Shown piece by piece: positions 1-11,110 of a stretch of 64,000 bases of DNA. The stretch covers positions 248,001 to 312,000 of the forward strand of contig JAUIRK010000896.1 in NCBI GenBank assembly GCA_030549495.1, in the 5' to 3' direction. The notes under the pieces are model-generated. The model was given only the letters and a program-made list of their open reading frames with translations, was not told where the DNA came from and made no database searches. The DNA is from Nectonema munidae (Eukaryota; Nematomorpha; Nectonematoida; Nectonematidae). Every line of letters begins with the position of its first letter. The stretch's first letter is position 1. The position numbers and the translations under genes were made by a program.

Positions 1-71
1 TAAATTTATTAAGGGTTTGTGCTAAATCGATAGAAAAATATATGTTCGACGATTGAACTTTCATATTTATT

Positions 72-310
72 TCAGGGTAAAAGAAATTGCCAAGTAAAAC
101 GAGAAAAAATCATACTCGCATTATCAAAATTCTTTTTGACATAGGAATATAATAGCATTCCTATAATGGCAAAATCAATTCCTAAAAGTGAAAAGTAAGT
201 ACAATTTTGTCTATTTATGTATTTAATTCAGCACACTTACCTTGAGCGAGTTGAAGAAAGTTTGCAGTGAAAATGAAAAGGCAGAAAAAGCAAAAGCGAA
301 GAAAATGCAT
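72..310 (-). CDS. Putative small secreted/membrane protein, two exons (left copy)
   Basis: On the minus strand an ATG at 310 opens a strongly hydrophobic leader (MHFLRFCFFCLFIFTANFLQ) followed by LAQ and a consensus donor (G|GTAAGT) after base 241. A 59-bp intron (182-240) ends in a pyrimidine-rich CTTTTAG. Exon 2 (72-181) continues in phase 1 with IDFAIIGMLLYFYVKK, a second hydrophobic stretch followed by basic residues, and stops at TGA 72-74. The exon 1 and intron design is conserved in the right arm; the two copies differ at the C-terminus. A phase-1 boundary after a signal peptide is typical of secreted modular proteins. No family is recognised, and the real protein could continue into other exons outside the window. 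Confidence 0.35.
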
Positions 311-1012
311 TTTACTACAAAAAAGTCATTCACAGAACAAAGGCAAAAAATGAATATCACTAAGTGAAAGAAGTCAAGATTTAAAAGTTTGACAAATGAG
401 AGCCATCCATCAAATCTTTCTATATGCATTCTATAAATGTTTTTCTTCCTAACATATAGTCAAAATCTATCCATTACATAAGATAAGTTAGGAAAGTATG
501 GCTGTTTTCCTACATTTGTAATCATATTTAGGATATTTAAATCGGAAATATAAACGCTACCAGCTATATCAACTTAAATATCCTCGATGATAGAGCAATC
601 AATCAAATTGAAGCAAGAAAAATATGAAATCTCTTGTTTCTATGCAAATTTTTTGTGCATACCTAGATTCAGGATAGGCAGCTTGAAAATTAAAACTATA
701 TTTTATTATATATTATTTAAACCTGGTCACAATGACGTAAATATATCATTGTAATGATTCGAAAACTTTTTATCGAATGACTGACTTATCGGAATGGGTT
801 ATATCTGTGGTCGTAGTATAGTTGAAATGATTGACACGGGAGTATTAATTGTCAGATTTTTCATCTCTCACGCACGAACTTTATCTCAAGTAAGAGGATA
901 TAAGAATACTTGAGACAGCCAAGTCAAACAGGACTTTGTGCGACGTATTATCATCAGCCTTCAACATTTGAATTGTTTGAAGTTGAATGGATGCGATAGT
1001 AAGTTTCTTTAT
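311..1012. other. AT-rich intergenic stretch, no gene seen
   Basis: No coding region or terminal repeat is recognised. The matching right-arm stretch is about 57,120-57,820. Confidence 0.5.
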
Positions 1013-2913
1013 ACAGTCAAAACTGCCTAAACCGAATCTTTGCTAATCCGGAATTCTGTATATATCGAAAAAAATAGTAAGTCCCACTTTTACTTCTATA
1101 CATTCAATACCAATTTATCCTTAATAATCCGAATTTTGTCTATTCTGAAAACCGAAGTAAAATTTAAAAAAAATAAGGAGCTACATTTTGTGTAAACTGA
1201 AAAAAAGTATCGTCCTTTCATAGACAATATATGACTAACGAAAAATTGTTTTTCTTTATATCAATTGTATTTGCTAATGATCATCATCACACACATCATA
1301 TTTATTACGCTTCTGCGAATATAATCATCACACACATCATATTTATTACGTTTCTGAAAAGATGTAACGAGATGACTAATATGTGTAAAAAATATGGTAT
1401 TGGTGTAAGTACAGTGAGCGAAATAATGAAAAAAGCCAACTTTTATCTTGATATTTATGAAAAAACGCCAATGGGAAGAAAAAAAGGTTTGAAAAGTGTT
1501 GTAGATTCGATAAAATAAATCAAATGATGTATGAATGGTTTGTTCAAGCCAGAAGCAAAAATTTCCCTATTTCTGGCCCAATTATACAAGCAAAAGCTGT
1601 CGAATTCAGCAAGCTTTTGGGCAAAGGTAAAGGTACCGTGTGTGTGTTTTCATTGACAAGGCACTGATGTACCGCTTATGTCAAACTATGAACAAATTGG
1701 TATCGATGAGGAATCGAACCCAGAGGCTTCCGTGCTGAGTCCATCATCTCAACCAACCTGCCATGCCACCCTTTAGCTTTTGGGTAATGATTATTCTGAA
1801 TTTAAAGCTTCCGTTGGTTGGCTTTGTTCTTGGAAGTCTCGTTACTCCATAAAATCATATTCATTTTAAGGTGAAAGTGCCGTTGTCGATGAAAAAACTG
1901 TGGAAGATTGGATTCAAAGGCTTCCTTATTTACTTGAAAAATACGATCTAAAAGATGTATTTAATATTGATGAGACTGCTTTATTCTACCGTGCATTGCC
2001 AAGCAAATCTCTTGCAACAAAGTCAAGCAGCCATTGTGGTGTTAACGTTTGTAAAAAACGTTTAACTGTTCTGCTTGGGTCTAGTACTACTGGAAAAAAA
2101 TTAACCCCTGTAGCTATAGGGAAATTCAAAAATCCAAGATGTTTAAAAATGTAAAAAATTGTCAGTTGCCTGTTGCTTACACACATAATAAAAAATCCTG
2201 GATGACCACCCAAATTTTTACTACATGGTTAAATGAGGTCAATAAAGAAAGAAAAGGCAAAAAAAAAGATTCTTATATTTTTAGACAATGCAACTTCTCA
2301 CACGTCTACAATGGAGCTCTCTAATGTATCTTTAAAATTTTTACCAGCTAACACCACTTCACGTATTCAACCCCTTGATCAAGGTGTCATTCGATCGTTT
2401 AAAGCCCAATACAGAAAAACAATGCTTGTGCAGTTAATCTCAAAAATGGATGCTGCAAACACTGTTACAGACTTGATAAAATCTGTAACAGTTCTAGATG
2501 CTCTTTTTTGGATTTCAGCTGCTTGGAAAGAAACCAGTGTAACAACCATTTCTGAATTTTTTAAACATTGCGGTTTTCCTGTAAACTCTTTAGAAGTAGC
2601 AGGCGAAGCTAATGAAGACAATTTGTCCTTACAACATTGTTTAAAACATATCGAAGTGGAGCTAAACAATGAAGATGAATACATAGAAATTGACTCTTTA
2701 CAACCTACAGAAAGATTAGAAAATTTTGAAACAAGTATTGTTGAAAACTTTACTCAAGTGAGCGATTCTGAAAGTGTGGAAAGTGAGAATTTTTACTCCA
2801 CTTTTGAAAAAAATGCTCAAAACTCCATATCATCATTCTTTATTATAATCAAAATGAATGAATGTAGACATATTTACCGATTATCTTTATCTCTAACATA
2901 TATGTATGATTAG
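1013..2913 (+). mobile_element. Tigger/pogo DNA transposon remnant (left copy)
   Basis: A pogo-type terminal repeat begins at about 1,015 (CAGTCAAAACTGCCTAAACC). The coding region covers a Psq-like helix-turn-helix (about 1,375-1,517), a middle DNA-binding part, then a DDE_1 endonuclease with the three expected acidic sites: FNIDETALF (near 1,960), FLDNATSHT (near 2,285) and IQPLDQGVI (near 2,370). The reading frame is broken: a stop follows the HTH segment, a SINE interrupts it at 1,622-1,774, and a frame change lies near 2,150-2,240. The 3' terminal repeat was not found, so the element probably lost its end near 2.9-3.2 kb. It cannot make a working transposase as read. Confidence 0.85.
1622..1774 (-). 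repeat. tRNA-derived SINE inside Tigger (left copy)
   Basis: On the minus strand there is a tRNA-like head with an A-box-like stretch (TGGTTGAGATGATGG) and a B box (GGGTTCGATTCC), followed by a short unrelated body and a GGTACCTTTACC-type tail. It is flanked by a 10-bp direct repeat AGCTTTTGGG (1,612-1,621 and 1,775-1,784), the expected target duplication of LINE-mobilised retroposition. The insertion splits the Tigger coding region. The same SINE sits at the same site in the right arm, so it predates the duplication. Confidence 0.8.
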
Positions 2914-3194
2914 CGAAAGAAATTTTTCGCTGTGTACTCGCATATGTCAATCCTCATTCCAACCATCTATCGTATGCACGTCAAGCATGTTGCAAATCAA
3001 TAAAGGTGTGAGCATGGCTTCCAATGTTATTTCGTCATGATCCTTATTTATGGTTGTTGTATTTTTTCCTATGTATTACGTCAGCATGTTGAAAAACGAT
3101 AAAACTGTGAGCCTCGTTTTCAAGATTATTATGGAACTTCATCAACAATGGTTCTTATTGCAATTTTTCTTTGTTGCGTTTTCTTGTTTCTGTT
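2914..3194. other. Junction segment missing from right arm
   Basis: No gene is recognised. About 2,660-3,207 (the Tigger 3' part plus this stretch) is absent from the right arm, where the flanks join directly near 55,480. Confidence 0.6.
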
Positions 3195-3695
3195 TCTCTT
3201 CTACTGCTAATGGATAGTTCATCTCTCTCTGAAACTTCCTCGGTCTCAAGTACAGAATACTCTTCAAGTTTGAATTCATCTTATTCCCTTTCAAGCTCTG
3301 AGAGCAGCGATCTTGAATATGATGAAAATCTTCAAGCTCCTGATGGAACTTTGTACTAATGGGACCCTTCACTTAAAAAGGCTGGAAGGCCCAAAACAAG
3401 AAACATAAGAAATTTGTCCAGAAATCCTCCAGGAACAAAAGGCGTTGCTAAACATGTGACACGACCACTTGAGGCGTTTTCCTTGTTTTTTTCGCAAGAA
3501 CTGATCCCTCATATTTACAACATGACTAAGAAAAAAATGGATGATAATTACAAGTATTTTTAACTTTTTTCACACTAGTTTTTTTGTTTGTTTTGTACGT
3601 TTTTTGTTGATGTATGTATGAAGAAAAGTATGTCTTAGTTTTTGCACATGTGATTCTGTGAATGAGTGTGTGTGTTTTTATATGTGTGTATGCAT

Positions 3696-4737
3696 ATTAG
3701 AGCCCTGAGCGGGCCAGAAAATTTGTCTTCACCCGCCCCAACCCGAACATTGTCATTGTCAGTCTGCACCGCGCTGCACCAGCGTTCAACAAGTCTGTAC
3801 CCACCCACCAATCAAATGTTTGAATTTTGTCGCACCCACCCCTCCCCCTCGCAACTATTCTACCGTACTATCCAAACCAGCAGCCAAAACAGCAAGATCA
3901 TCCAAAATTGAGAGAAGTCGCTGTTTCCCTATTTCATTTTTACAAGACAATATGATATTTTTTTCGAAACTTTTGGCATTACATTTTACTATCTATTACT
4001 TCTGTTGCATACTGATCTTTCCATCTAGCGAATTCTCACCAACCCGATTTCATATTGATTGGGGAACTCACATCTGCCCCGCCCCGCCCAATTTTTTACA
4101 GACAATCCACATCCGCCTGCTCTACTTTAAAAACAACGCCCGCATCTCGAATGCGGGTTCTACAAAACCCGCACCGTTCGGCCTCCTTGCGCCGCTTACC
4201 CTCCCGGCGCATAACTCTAACGTATATGTGTATGTGTATGTGTTTAGATCCCTCCGAGGGTCGAAAAAGTTTGTCCGCATCCGGACCGTACACGTATTTT
4301 ACTTGTTTGTACCTATCCCGCCCTTCAACTATTGAAATTTTGCCTCCCACACAGCCCCGCCTCGCCCGCCCTAAACTATTCTACTGTACTATCCAATCCC
4401 GCAGTTGAAACAGCAAAATCGTCCGAAATTTAAAAAAATTGCGTGCTTCTATTTGTTTTCTTTGCAGGATAATATGATCTTTTTGTTTCAAAACTGCATT
4501 GCATTTAGCTTTCTATTACTTCTATTTATTACTTATCTTTCTGTTTTGCTAACTATCACTAACCTGCTATTATACTCATTGAAAAACCCCAAACCGTCCC
4601 GCCCCTTGAGAACTTTTTCACGGATAACCTGCGTTCGCCAACCCCACCTGAAATTTGATACGAACAACCATACCCGCATTTTAAATGTGGGTCCCAAAAA
4701 AGCGGCACGGGCTACCCGCCTATTATAGAGCTCTAAT
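3696..4737. repeat. Tandem dimer of hAT-like MITE (left copy)
   Basis: Two related units of about 500-540 bp lie head to tail (about 3,696-4,235 and 4,236-4,737), each with GC-rich CCCGCC-type ends and a matching AT-rich core (AATATGAT..TTTT..TATTACTTCT). The outermost ends are inverted: ATTAGAGCCCT at the left and AGAGCTCTAAT at the right, which is hAT-like. Target duplication candidates (GTATGCAT / ATGTGCAT) match imperfectly. GC content is strikingly higher than in the neighbours. ORFs inside are by-products of composition. The dimer interrupts the PB1 coding region. Confidence 0.65.
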
Positions 4738-4798
4738 GTGCATCTGAATATGTGTAAGTGGTGTGTGAATAAAAGTGTATTTGTTTGGGTGAAAGAGT

Positions 4799-4870
4799 AT
4801 GTTTATTTATGTGTATAAATGTGTTTATGTAAGATGCATGCAAGTTTCTGTCTACGTGTGTTTTTTTAAA
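4799..4870. repeat. Direct repeat A, about 70 bp (left arm)
   Basis: This matches 5,421-5,489 nearly base for base (shared core GTTTATTTATGTGTATAAAT and TGCATGCAAGTTTCTGTCTA). The pair brackets a 550-bp segment carrying an unknown ORF, as expected of a tandem duplication or of an insertion flanked by duplicated host sequence. Confidence 0.8.
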
Positions 4871-5029
4871 TATTTTAAAGAAACTTGGTTTGGAATTTTT
4901 CCTATAGAAATATGGAATGTTAGAGAAGTAGTAGTTAGAACCAACAACCATTATGAAGGTTGGCACAATTCGTAAGCGTCTATATTAAAAGTAAATTTTT
5001 ATAGTAATAAATAATACATTTTTAGATTG

Positions 5030-5373
5030 AACTCAGGTTTACCTTTCTCACAGCCTAATATTTGTGAAGTAATAGAATATTTCCAAAAAGAAGAAGGAAA
5101 ATTTTTTATTGTAAGTCGGAAATAGAAAAAATTGGGGCAATGCATGTTTACAATGGTACAAAGAAAAAAACTCTGGAAAACGAAAAAAACATTGAAAAAA
5201 TATATCTTGATTACTTTGAAACAGAAAACTTGTATTTATTTTTATCAAGATTGGCAAATTTTATTTCTTCATCAACAAATATGGAAGATAAATATATTAA
5301 TAATCAAGAAAGTTATATTAATTTTTCTTTTTTAAACAAAAAATGTTTTTTTATAAATAAAATTTTATCTTAA
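5030..5373 (+). pseudogene. Unknown ORF, frame broken in left copy
   Basis: The right arm holds an uninterrupted 115-residue version (53,303-53,650). Here a small deletion near 5,110 breaks the frame, leaving 77 residues from 5,140. The product is acidic, lysine- and asparagine-rich (NICEVIEYFQKEEGKFFI; YLFLSRLANFISSSTNMED) and lacks a recognised domain. A pyrimidine/AG acceptor-like site lies just upstream (TTTTTAG at about 5,020). It could be a host exon captured between direct repeats or part of an unrecognised element. Confidence 0.35.
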
Positions 5374-5420
5374 AGTTTTTTTATTCTATTTTTTCAATTT
5401 AATATGTGAGTAATTTCCTG

Positions 5421-5489
5421 TATGTTTATTTATGTGTATAAATGTGTTTATGTAAGGTGCATGCAAGTTTCTGTCTACGTGTGTTTTTA
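5421..5489. repeat. Direct repeat B, about 70 bp (left arm)
   Basis: Partner of 4,799-4,870. Together they flank the unknown ORF segment. Confidence 0.8.
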
Positions 5490-5763
5490 TTAATATATTT
5501 TAAAAATATATTTTCTCTATGAAACATAAAGTAGAACTGTTTGAAACATTCAGTATATTATAGTTTTATATGACATAGCAGTAAACTTTGTGCATCATAT
5601 ATTAAAACGAAATTTAGTATATATAACAATGCTAATACCGGGATTCATGTAAGGATGAAATACAATGATTTTGTAGTTTTGTATGCTTGTTCATATGTGA
5701 ATCACTACGTAAAAGTATGAATGTTGTGTTTAATTTAGATTATCTACTCCAAAGTTTGCATAT

Positions 5764-7062
5764 TTGCGAAAATATTATGAGAAGTTCACTATTGATATGC
5801 TGCTTGCGTTCTTCGGGTGTCTTCTATACCTTGGACAGTCCAACGATCAAAAAATCAAAGTTCAAGATCTTTTTTCCGATTCTCTTGGTATTCCATTTTT
5901 GAAAGCTGCTATCGGGAGAAACATGTATATTTTGATCAGTATATTTTTGAGATTTGATGACAAATCCCAAAGAAATCTGAATGATCGAATCTCGCCAGTC
6001 AGATACCTTCACGATCACTTTTTCAACACATGTCATAAGTTTTGGACACCTACAGATTCAGTAACAGTTGACGAACAACTTGTTTCATTTAGAGGTGGAT
6101 GTCCAGTCAAGATTTATGATCCCAAAAAACCCGGCCACTACGGAATTAAATTCTATCACATCAATGATTCAAAAAGTTATTATTGCCTGAAACCAGAAAT
6201 ATATGTTCCAGGTGTTGGTGAAAACTACTTCTCTGGCAATGAGATCGTAAAGAGACTAGTAAGGCTTTCTGAAATACCAATTGGCTGTGGTGTATTCACA
6301 GACCGATTTTTCACTGATCACAATTTAGCTGAATGGATGTCGGAGAAAAACCTGACAATTTGTGGGACTGTAAAAGCAAACCGACGATTTGTCCCTGGAA
6401 TTTTAAGACCGCAATATCTGAAGACGTTGAAGTTGCAAGAATGTGAAAGTAGAATAATTTATTCAAAGTATGCTTCCCTTGCTGCCTACATTCCTATGAG
6501 GCACGCTACCAAAAATTTTAAAGTCGTTTATGTTCTTTCATCTCAACACTCTACAAACCTGGAGTTGATTGGAGATAAGCAAAAACCTGAGTCATTTATA
6601 GCGTACAATGAGTCAAAAAGTGGAGTTGATGTTTCTAATCGAATGATTAGATTATATTGCTCCTACAAACCTATAAGAAGATGGTCTTCAGCCGTTTTTT
6701 CCAATTATCTAGACATATCAGCCTTAAATGCAATGATTATTCTGAACTACAATTTTCCAGAAAGCATTTATTCTGCGACAAAGAAATGTGGAAGAAAGAT
6801 GTTTTTGAAAGCTTTAGCAAAAGAACTTTGCTACAACTCGATGAAACTACGTTCGAGTATTCAAGAAATAAATTCCAAAAAAAAATCTCTTTTGAGTTTT
6901 TATGGGTTTGAGGAAAGCAAAGACTCGTCTCCTGTTTCAAGTAGTAAAAGAGTTTTTTGCACATTTTGCCCTATTTCAAAAAAAAGTAGAACGACAAGAC
7001 ATTGCCAGAAATGTAAAAAGGGCGTCTGCAAGCATCATTCATACTCGATTTGTCCAAATTGA
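5764..7062 (+). CDS. piggyBac transposase catalytic body (PB1 left)
   Basis: This 432-residue frame matches the DDE_Tnp_1_7 (piggyBac) family. The expected acidic residues are visible in VTVDEQLVSFRGG, GVFTDRFFTDHNL and NESKSGVDVSNRM. The C-terminus carries a cysteine-rich zinc-binding tail (CTFC, CQKCKKGVCKHH, CPN), as in piggyBac transposases. Upstream coding (LSTPKFAYLRKYYEKFT) extends before the first ATG, so the true start lies further 5' and was separated from the N-terminal acidic part by insertions. The body itself is uninterrupted here. The enzyme class cuts and pastes at TTAA sites. It is probably not functional as a whole because the N-terminus is disconnected. Confidence 0.88.
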   Translation: MRKYYEKFTIDMLLAFFGCLLYLGQSNDQKIKVQDLFSDSLGIPFLKAAIGRNMYILISIFLRFDDKSQRNLNDRISPVRYLHDHFFNTCHKFWTPTDSVTVDEQLVSFRGGCPVKIYDPKKPGHYGIKFYHINDSKSYYCLKPEIYVPGVGENYFSGNEIVKRLVRLSEIPIGCGVFTDRFFTDHNLAEWMSEKNLTICGTVKANRRFVPGILRPQYLKTLKLQECESRIIYSKYASLAAYIPMRHATKNFKVVYVLSSQHSTNLELIGDKQKPESFIAYNESKSGVDVSNRMIRLYCSYKPIRRWSSAVFSNYLDISALNAMIILNYNFPESIYSATKKCGRKMFLKALAKELCYNSMKLRSSIQEINSKKKSLLSFYGFEESKDSSPVSSSKRVFCTFCPISKKSRTTRHCQKCKKGVCKHHSYSICPN

Positions 7063-7345
7063 AAATAGAAGACATATTTACTGTTGCATTTTTGTATAAA
7101 ATTCTGCTTAGCTTGATTTTTTCATATTAAACTTTGTGTGTACTCTTTGATCTTTTCTACATACTTTTACAGGAAAATTTTTTTTTTCTCAAAATTTTTC
7201 TCAGAACATTGAAAAGTGTGTTTTTGAAAAATACATAGTGTTAAAAAAGTTTCAAGGATTTTAAGTTTTTTGAAATTCAATTTTTAATTTGGGGGTGGAG
7301 TAAAACTCCATATGGGCGTCATGCGAAGGTAAGAACTCGAAATTT

Positions 7346-7865
7346 TTGCCATTTCCAAAGAACCAAATATGTTACCTCATATTCATCAATTGATGCATAT
7401 AAACAACTTGCCTATAACTAAGAACAAATTATCTCAAAGGCAAACTCTAATTGATGATTACTTGGTATGAACAAATATTATAATTTTAGTAAGTTCATTA
7501 TTTATTTTAACTTTTATTTTGTTTGAATAGTTTTACTATTTTTATTTTGTAAGTAAACGCTGTGATAAATTTTTACAATATTAAATTTTTAAGATTTGCT
7601 ATTATTTTTTAAACTTTAAAAATTTTTATTCAAAAATTTTTGTTTATATTTAGATTTAAATTTTTTTTATTTTTTTAAAAATAAAAAGTTTTTAAATAGT
7701 TAATTTTAAAAAGTTTTTAGTGAAGAATTTATTTTTGGTTAATATGAAAATATATTTCAAAAATATTTATTCTTGATTCTTTTATTTTAGAAAAATGATT
7801 CTTTTTAGTTTTTTTAACCTTTAGAAAAGTATGATAAAAAATTAGTAGAATAAATTAAGAAATTT
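7346..7865. other. AT-rich stretch, no gene seen
   Basis: Long runs of A and T with no coding potential or terminal repeats recognised. Shared with the right arm. Confidence 0.5.
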
Positions 7866-7955
7866 TACAATGAAATTTTCTGTATACCGAATTCTATATA
7901 AACAGAAATTTTCTTTTAGGCTCAATGGAATTCGGTTTAGAGAGTTTTCATTGTA
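7866..7955. repeat. 90-bp pogo-like MITE (left copy)
   Basis: TACAATGAAA at the left is answered by TTTCATTGTA at the right. The inner parts also pair (CCGAATTC against GAATTCGG). The right-end motif, read inward as AAAACTCTCTAAACCGAATT, resembles the Tigger terminus at 1,015 (AAAACTGCCTAAACCGAAT). A bounding TA on each side fits a Tc1/mariner/pogo target. Confidence 0.5.
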
Positions 7956-8139
7956 CTTCAAAAGCTTCTATCACAGCTTAAATTCTTCGAAAGCTGCCCA
8001 CAAACCAGATAAGAAATCTGAAATCATTGTTTTGTACGATAAAGGGAGCAAAATGCTGAAGGAGTATACGCCATTTATACAATCCAGATGGCCTATGGGT
8101 ATTGTTGCTTTTCTTCACATTTCCACTTTAAATATTTGA

Positions 8140-8860
8140 ATAACAACTTCTGAGAACGACTTTAATTTATTTCTAGGCACTAAAAAGCTAGGAGAAAATA
8201 TTTTATCAGAAATTTGGGTTTTAGTTTGATTGAGAAATCCTTACACTTAAGATCAAGTGCAAGCTCTTCTTCTTTGAATAGAATACGAAGAAATATATTG
8301 AGTTTTTTGGATTTGATACAAATATTGTAAGACGAGAACCACTATCATCTCATGGATTTCAGTACAAAGCTAGTTAAGTTAAGAAGTTAAGAATTGTTTG
8401 TGACGTTTACAGCAAATTCTTACGTCTAACGTAGTCCCTCCCAAAATGCTGAGCCCATGATCTATAGGCACTTTTTTCGCACTATAAACCTAAGAAGGCC
8501 CAAAAAGAAGCGACTAATCAAAAGAATTACAAGCAAAAAAGAGTGACAAAAATACCCGAAAAATTTAGTGAAAAACTTAAACAATAAATCTAAAACTAAC
8601 TATTATAACTAACAAAATAACTAATGCACTAATTTCAGAAACCCTACAAAGTAGGGAAGTAAAAGTTATAATTTAATTAGAAATAACTTTAGGTGAATTA
8701 AATTTGCATACAAACGATGTGAAGTAAGAGATATTTAATTTGAATAAAGCATGTCTATAATTAAAGCAAAAACATGATGTACAATATTACAAGTTTCGCC
8801 TGCTCACTCTGTTATAGTAATGAATAAGTAAGAATGTTTTCTTTAAGCACCAATTATCCA
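8140..8860. other. Non-coding stretch with a short dispersed repeat
   Basis: About 8,380-8,475 (minus orientation) carries a motif including CTCAGCAT and GGGAGGGACTACG that recurs at 50,205-50,300 in the mirror arm and, diverged, at about 37,290-37,400 in the spacer. It is probably a short interspersed repeat of unknown class. The rest shows nothing recognisable. Confidence 0.4.
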
Positions 8861-8869
8861 TAAAACGTT

Positions 8870-9990
8870 AGGTTATTTATTTTAGAAACATATCTGAAAA
8901 TCCCACCATATCTCTTCAGCTTATAGAATCGGAGAAGGGCAAGAAGAAGTTGATAAGTGTGATGGATATTTCTTTTATAAAGGCAAACAGAAGAAAGAAA
9001 AAATATTTTGGAAATACGACAAATATCGTATAAAATATGCGTAGCGCGGATTGCTACGGAAAGTGGAGAAATTGTGAAAGAAAGCAAAGAACATGATCAT
9101 GATGATGAAGCTGAAGGCGAAGCTCAAAAAATAACGGTAAACATAGGTAAAAGATCTAAATCAACTTCAGAATCATCTAAGCTCTCATTTCGAATGCTTT
9201 TGTAGGATGCCGTGAAGCAGCGGCAGTTAAGCTTCCAAAAACCCAGACTATTAAAAGGACAATAAGAAGTATACGGTTTGAAAATAATTCTCTGCCACCT
9301 GTCCAATTCCACTTCAACTATCTCGTAGTGAATTGGCTTTCAAAGACGAATATTCAAAATCATTCAAGGGTGAAAACATTTTATTATACGGATAATAATC
9401 TTTGCTACTTAGCGAAGCACAGATATTCTTGGTAATTATGAGCATTGGTATGTGGACGGTACATTTAAAAAGTTCCACTGGGAAGACTACATCATACTAC
9501 TGGAGAAGAATCATCTTCAGTTCCGATAATCTACAACAATTGACTCTGAACCTGCTATGATAAAGGCAAGTAAAGAAGAAGCTTCAAGTGCATGTTAAAA
9601 GAATGTTTTGACAATGTAGCATCCCTCGTCTTATACCAAGAAATGGAATGAAACAAAGATATGAGATGAATGCAGATTTCGCCGCTACGTCATTTACCTG
9701 CATCAGCATATGTTCCTGTTGATATATGGATGTTGCTTCATTTGGATAATGTATGATGACAACTTGTTTCACCCGAATTACCAAATGTTGGAGAGATTTT
9801 TTCGAAGATGCATCATCATGAATGGATAGTCTGCTCTGAATCTCCATATAACACCAACGAATTCATATGTGTAATGTTTACGAAAATGATTTTAACTTTA
9901 TACGAAAAACAAATAATGCATTTTAAGGGGTAGCATGGAGCATTTGAAACTCAGATAGCTGGACATTATCATTATATATGAAAATTTTAG
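8870..9990 (+). pseudogene. FLYWCH-MULE transposase remnant (left copy)
   Basis: About 8,950-9,100 encodes a FLYWCH-like finger split over two frames (DGYFFYKGKQKKEKIFW, then CVARIATESGEIVKE ending in EHDHDDE, with a C..C..H-x-H pattern). About 9,440-9,480 encodes EHWYVDGTFKKFHW, matching the DGTF region around the first catalytic aspartate of MULE transposases. About 9,690-9,730 resembles the LPA-AFVPV stretch of the same family. Many stops and frame shifts separate these pieces, so this is a dead Mutator-like element. No long terminal repeats were identified. Confidence 0.6.
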
Positions 9991-10690
9991 GACATCCTAA
10001 AGAAGGAGCAAAACTTTAACGATGTAAATATCGATCAATATTTTTCAGATATCGTGTCAAATACAGAGAAAGAAATAACGGTGTTTTAAAAAAGATTGTT
10101 GATAATTAGCATTCCTATAGAGGATTATTGATTATTTTAAAGCTAAATTTAGTTTTTAATTTTAATAAATGAAAATTTTTTATACTTTTTCTAAACTTTT
10201 CATTTATTTAAATTAAAATTAAAATTCTATCTCTAACTTTTTTTTATAATATAAAAGAAGGTTTACTTGGGGTTTGGTGAATTCACAAGTTCCCAAATAT
10301 ATCTATAAATTTGTTGATATCAAATTTTTACGGCTTTTTAATAAATTTTTGAATTTTACAGAAACAAAGAAAATTTCTACCCTATACAGATAATACAAAT
10401 TTACTTAAATAGCCAAAAAATACTTTAATTCAAGTATTAGTTGTGAGAAGTATAAAACTTCTTATTACACATACTTTGTTCATCGACCTACCACCTATAT
10501 TATATATTTGAAAAGTTATGTTCTTTTTTTGTCACGGCAGTGCTACTCAAACTTTTCAAAATAATTGGATAAAAAATTTTTGAAAATTTTTCTTTACCCA
10601 ATAAATTTACGTGAAAAACATTTCCTAAATATATTTTGAATATTCAAATGACTGAGCATAAATCTTGGATATGATTGGTTAAAATTAATT
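9991..10690. other. AT-rich stretch up to LINE insertion, no gene seen
   Basis: Shared with the right arm (about 47,985-48,690). The last four bases (AATT) form the apparent LINE target duplication. Confidence 0.5.
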
Positions 10691-11110
10691 AAGAAGAAGA
10701 AGAAGAAGAAGAAATTTATTTCGCAAAATAATAGATATTCATGATATAATTATAAGATTAAAATCAAAATGGATATTATCAATACAGTTTTCACAAAGTA
10801 GAGAGATATATGTAATTTTATAGAATTTATAATTTGCAAGGCTATATCAAAAGGTCTCTTGGACCGCTGGTATGATTCACCTTCTCAATATAAGTAGTTT
10901 GGCTAGAAAATTCGGAAAGATTAGATAGAAAGTTAGAGAAATTGAATATTATATGAATATATTAATGGACAACTAAGTCAAAAGCATACACAAAATTAGG
11001 AAAAAATGAAACATATGAAAAAGCTATTCAAAACGATATACACAAATAAAATATTTTAAAAAAAAATCACTTTATACAAAAAAACTTAACAGAAAGGAAA
11101 CAAAACAGGA

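Larger units (their letters stand above)
3195..7345 (+). mobile_element. piggyBac element PB1 (left copy), interrupted
   Basis: The N-terminal acidic, serine-rich part of a piggyBac transposase starts at ATG 3,210 and reaches about 3,560, with a stop at 3,358-3,360. A 2.1-kb interruption (tandem MITE dimer plus an unknown ORF segment) follows. The catalytic body then runs 5,764-7,062. Near the 3' end a palindromic motif GGAGTAAAACTCC at about 7,300 resembles motifs at the ends of three other piggyBacs in the window and probably marks the subterminal region. No matching 5' end was found, so that end may be lost or fused to Tigger. Exact limits are uncertain. Confidence 0.75.

Noticed and set aside
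4055-4408. Overlapping 84-171 codon ORFs in the MITE dimer
   Set aside because: GC-rich repeat composition gives open frames on both strands; no domain and no start context, and the same in the mirror copy.
7870-8139. 89-codon ORF conserved in both arms
   Set aside because: Conservation follows from the recent duplication; it starts inside the 90-bp MITE and shows no domain.
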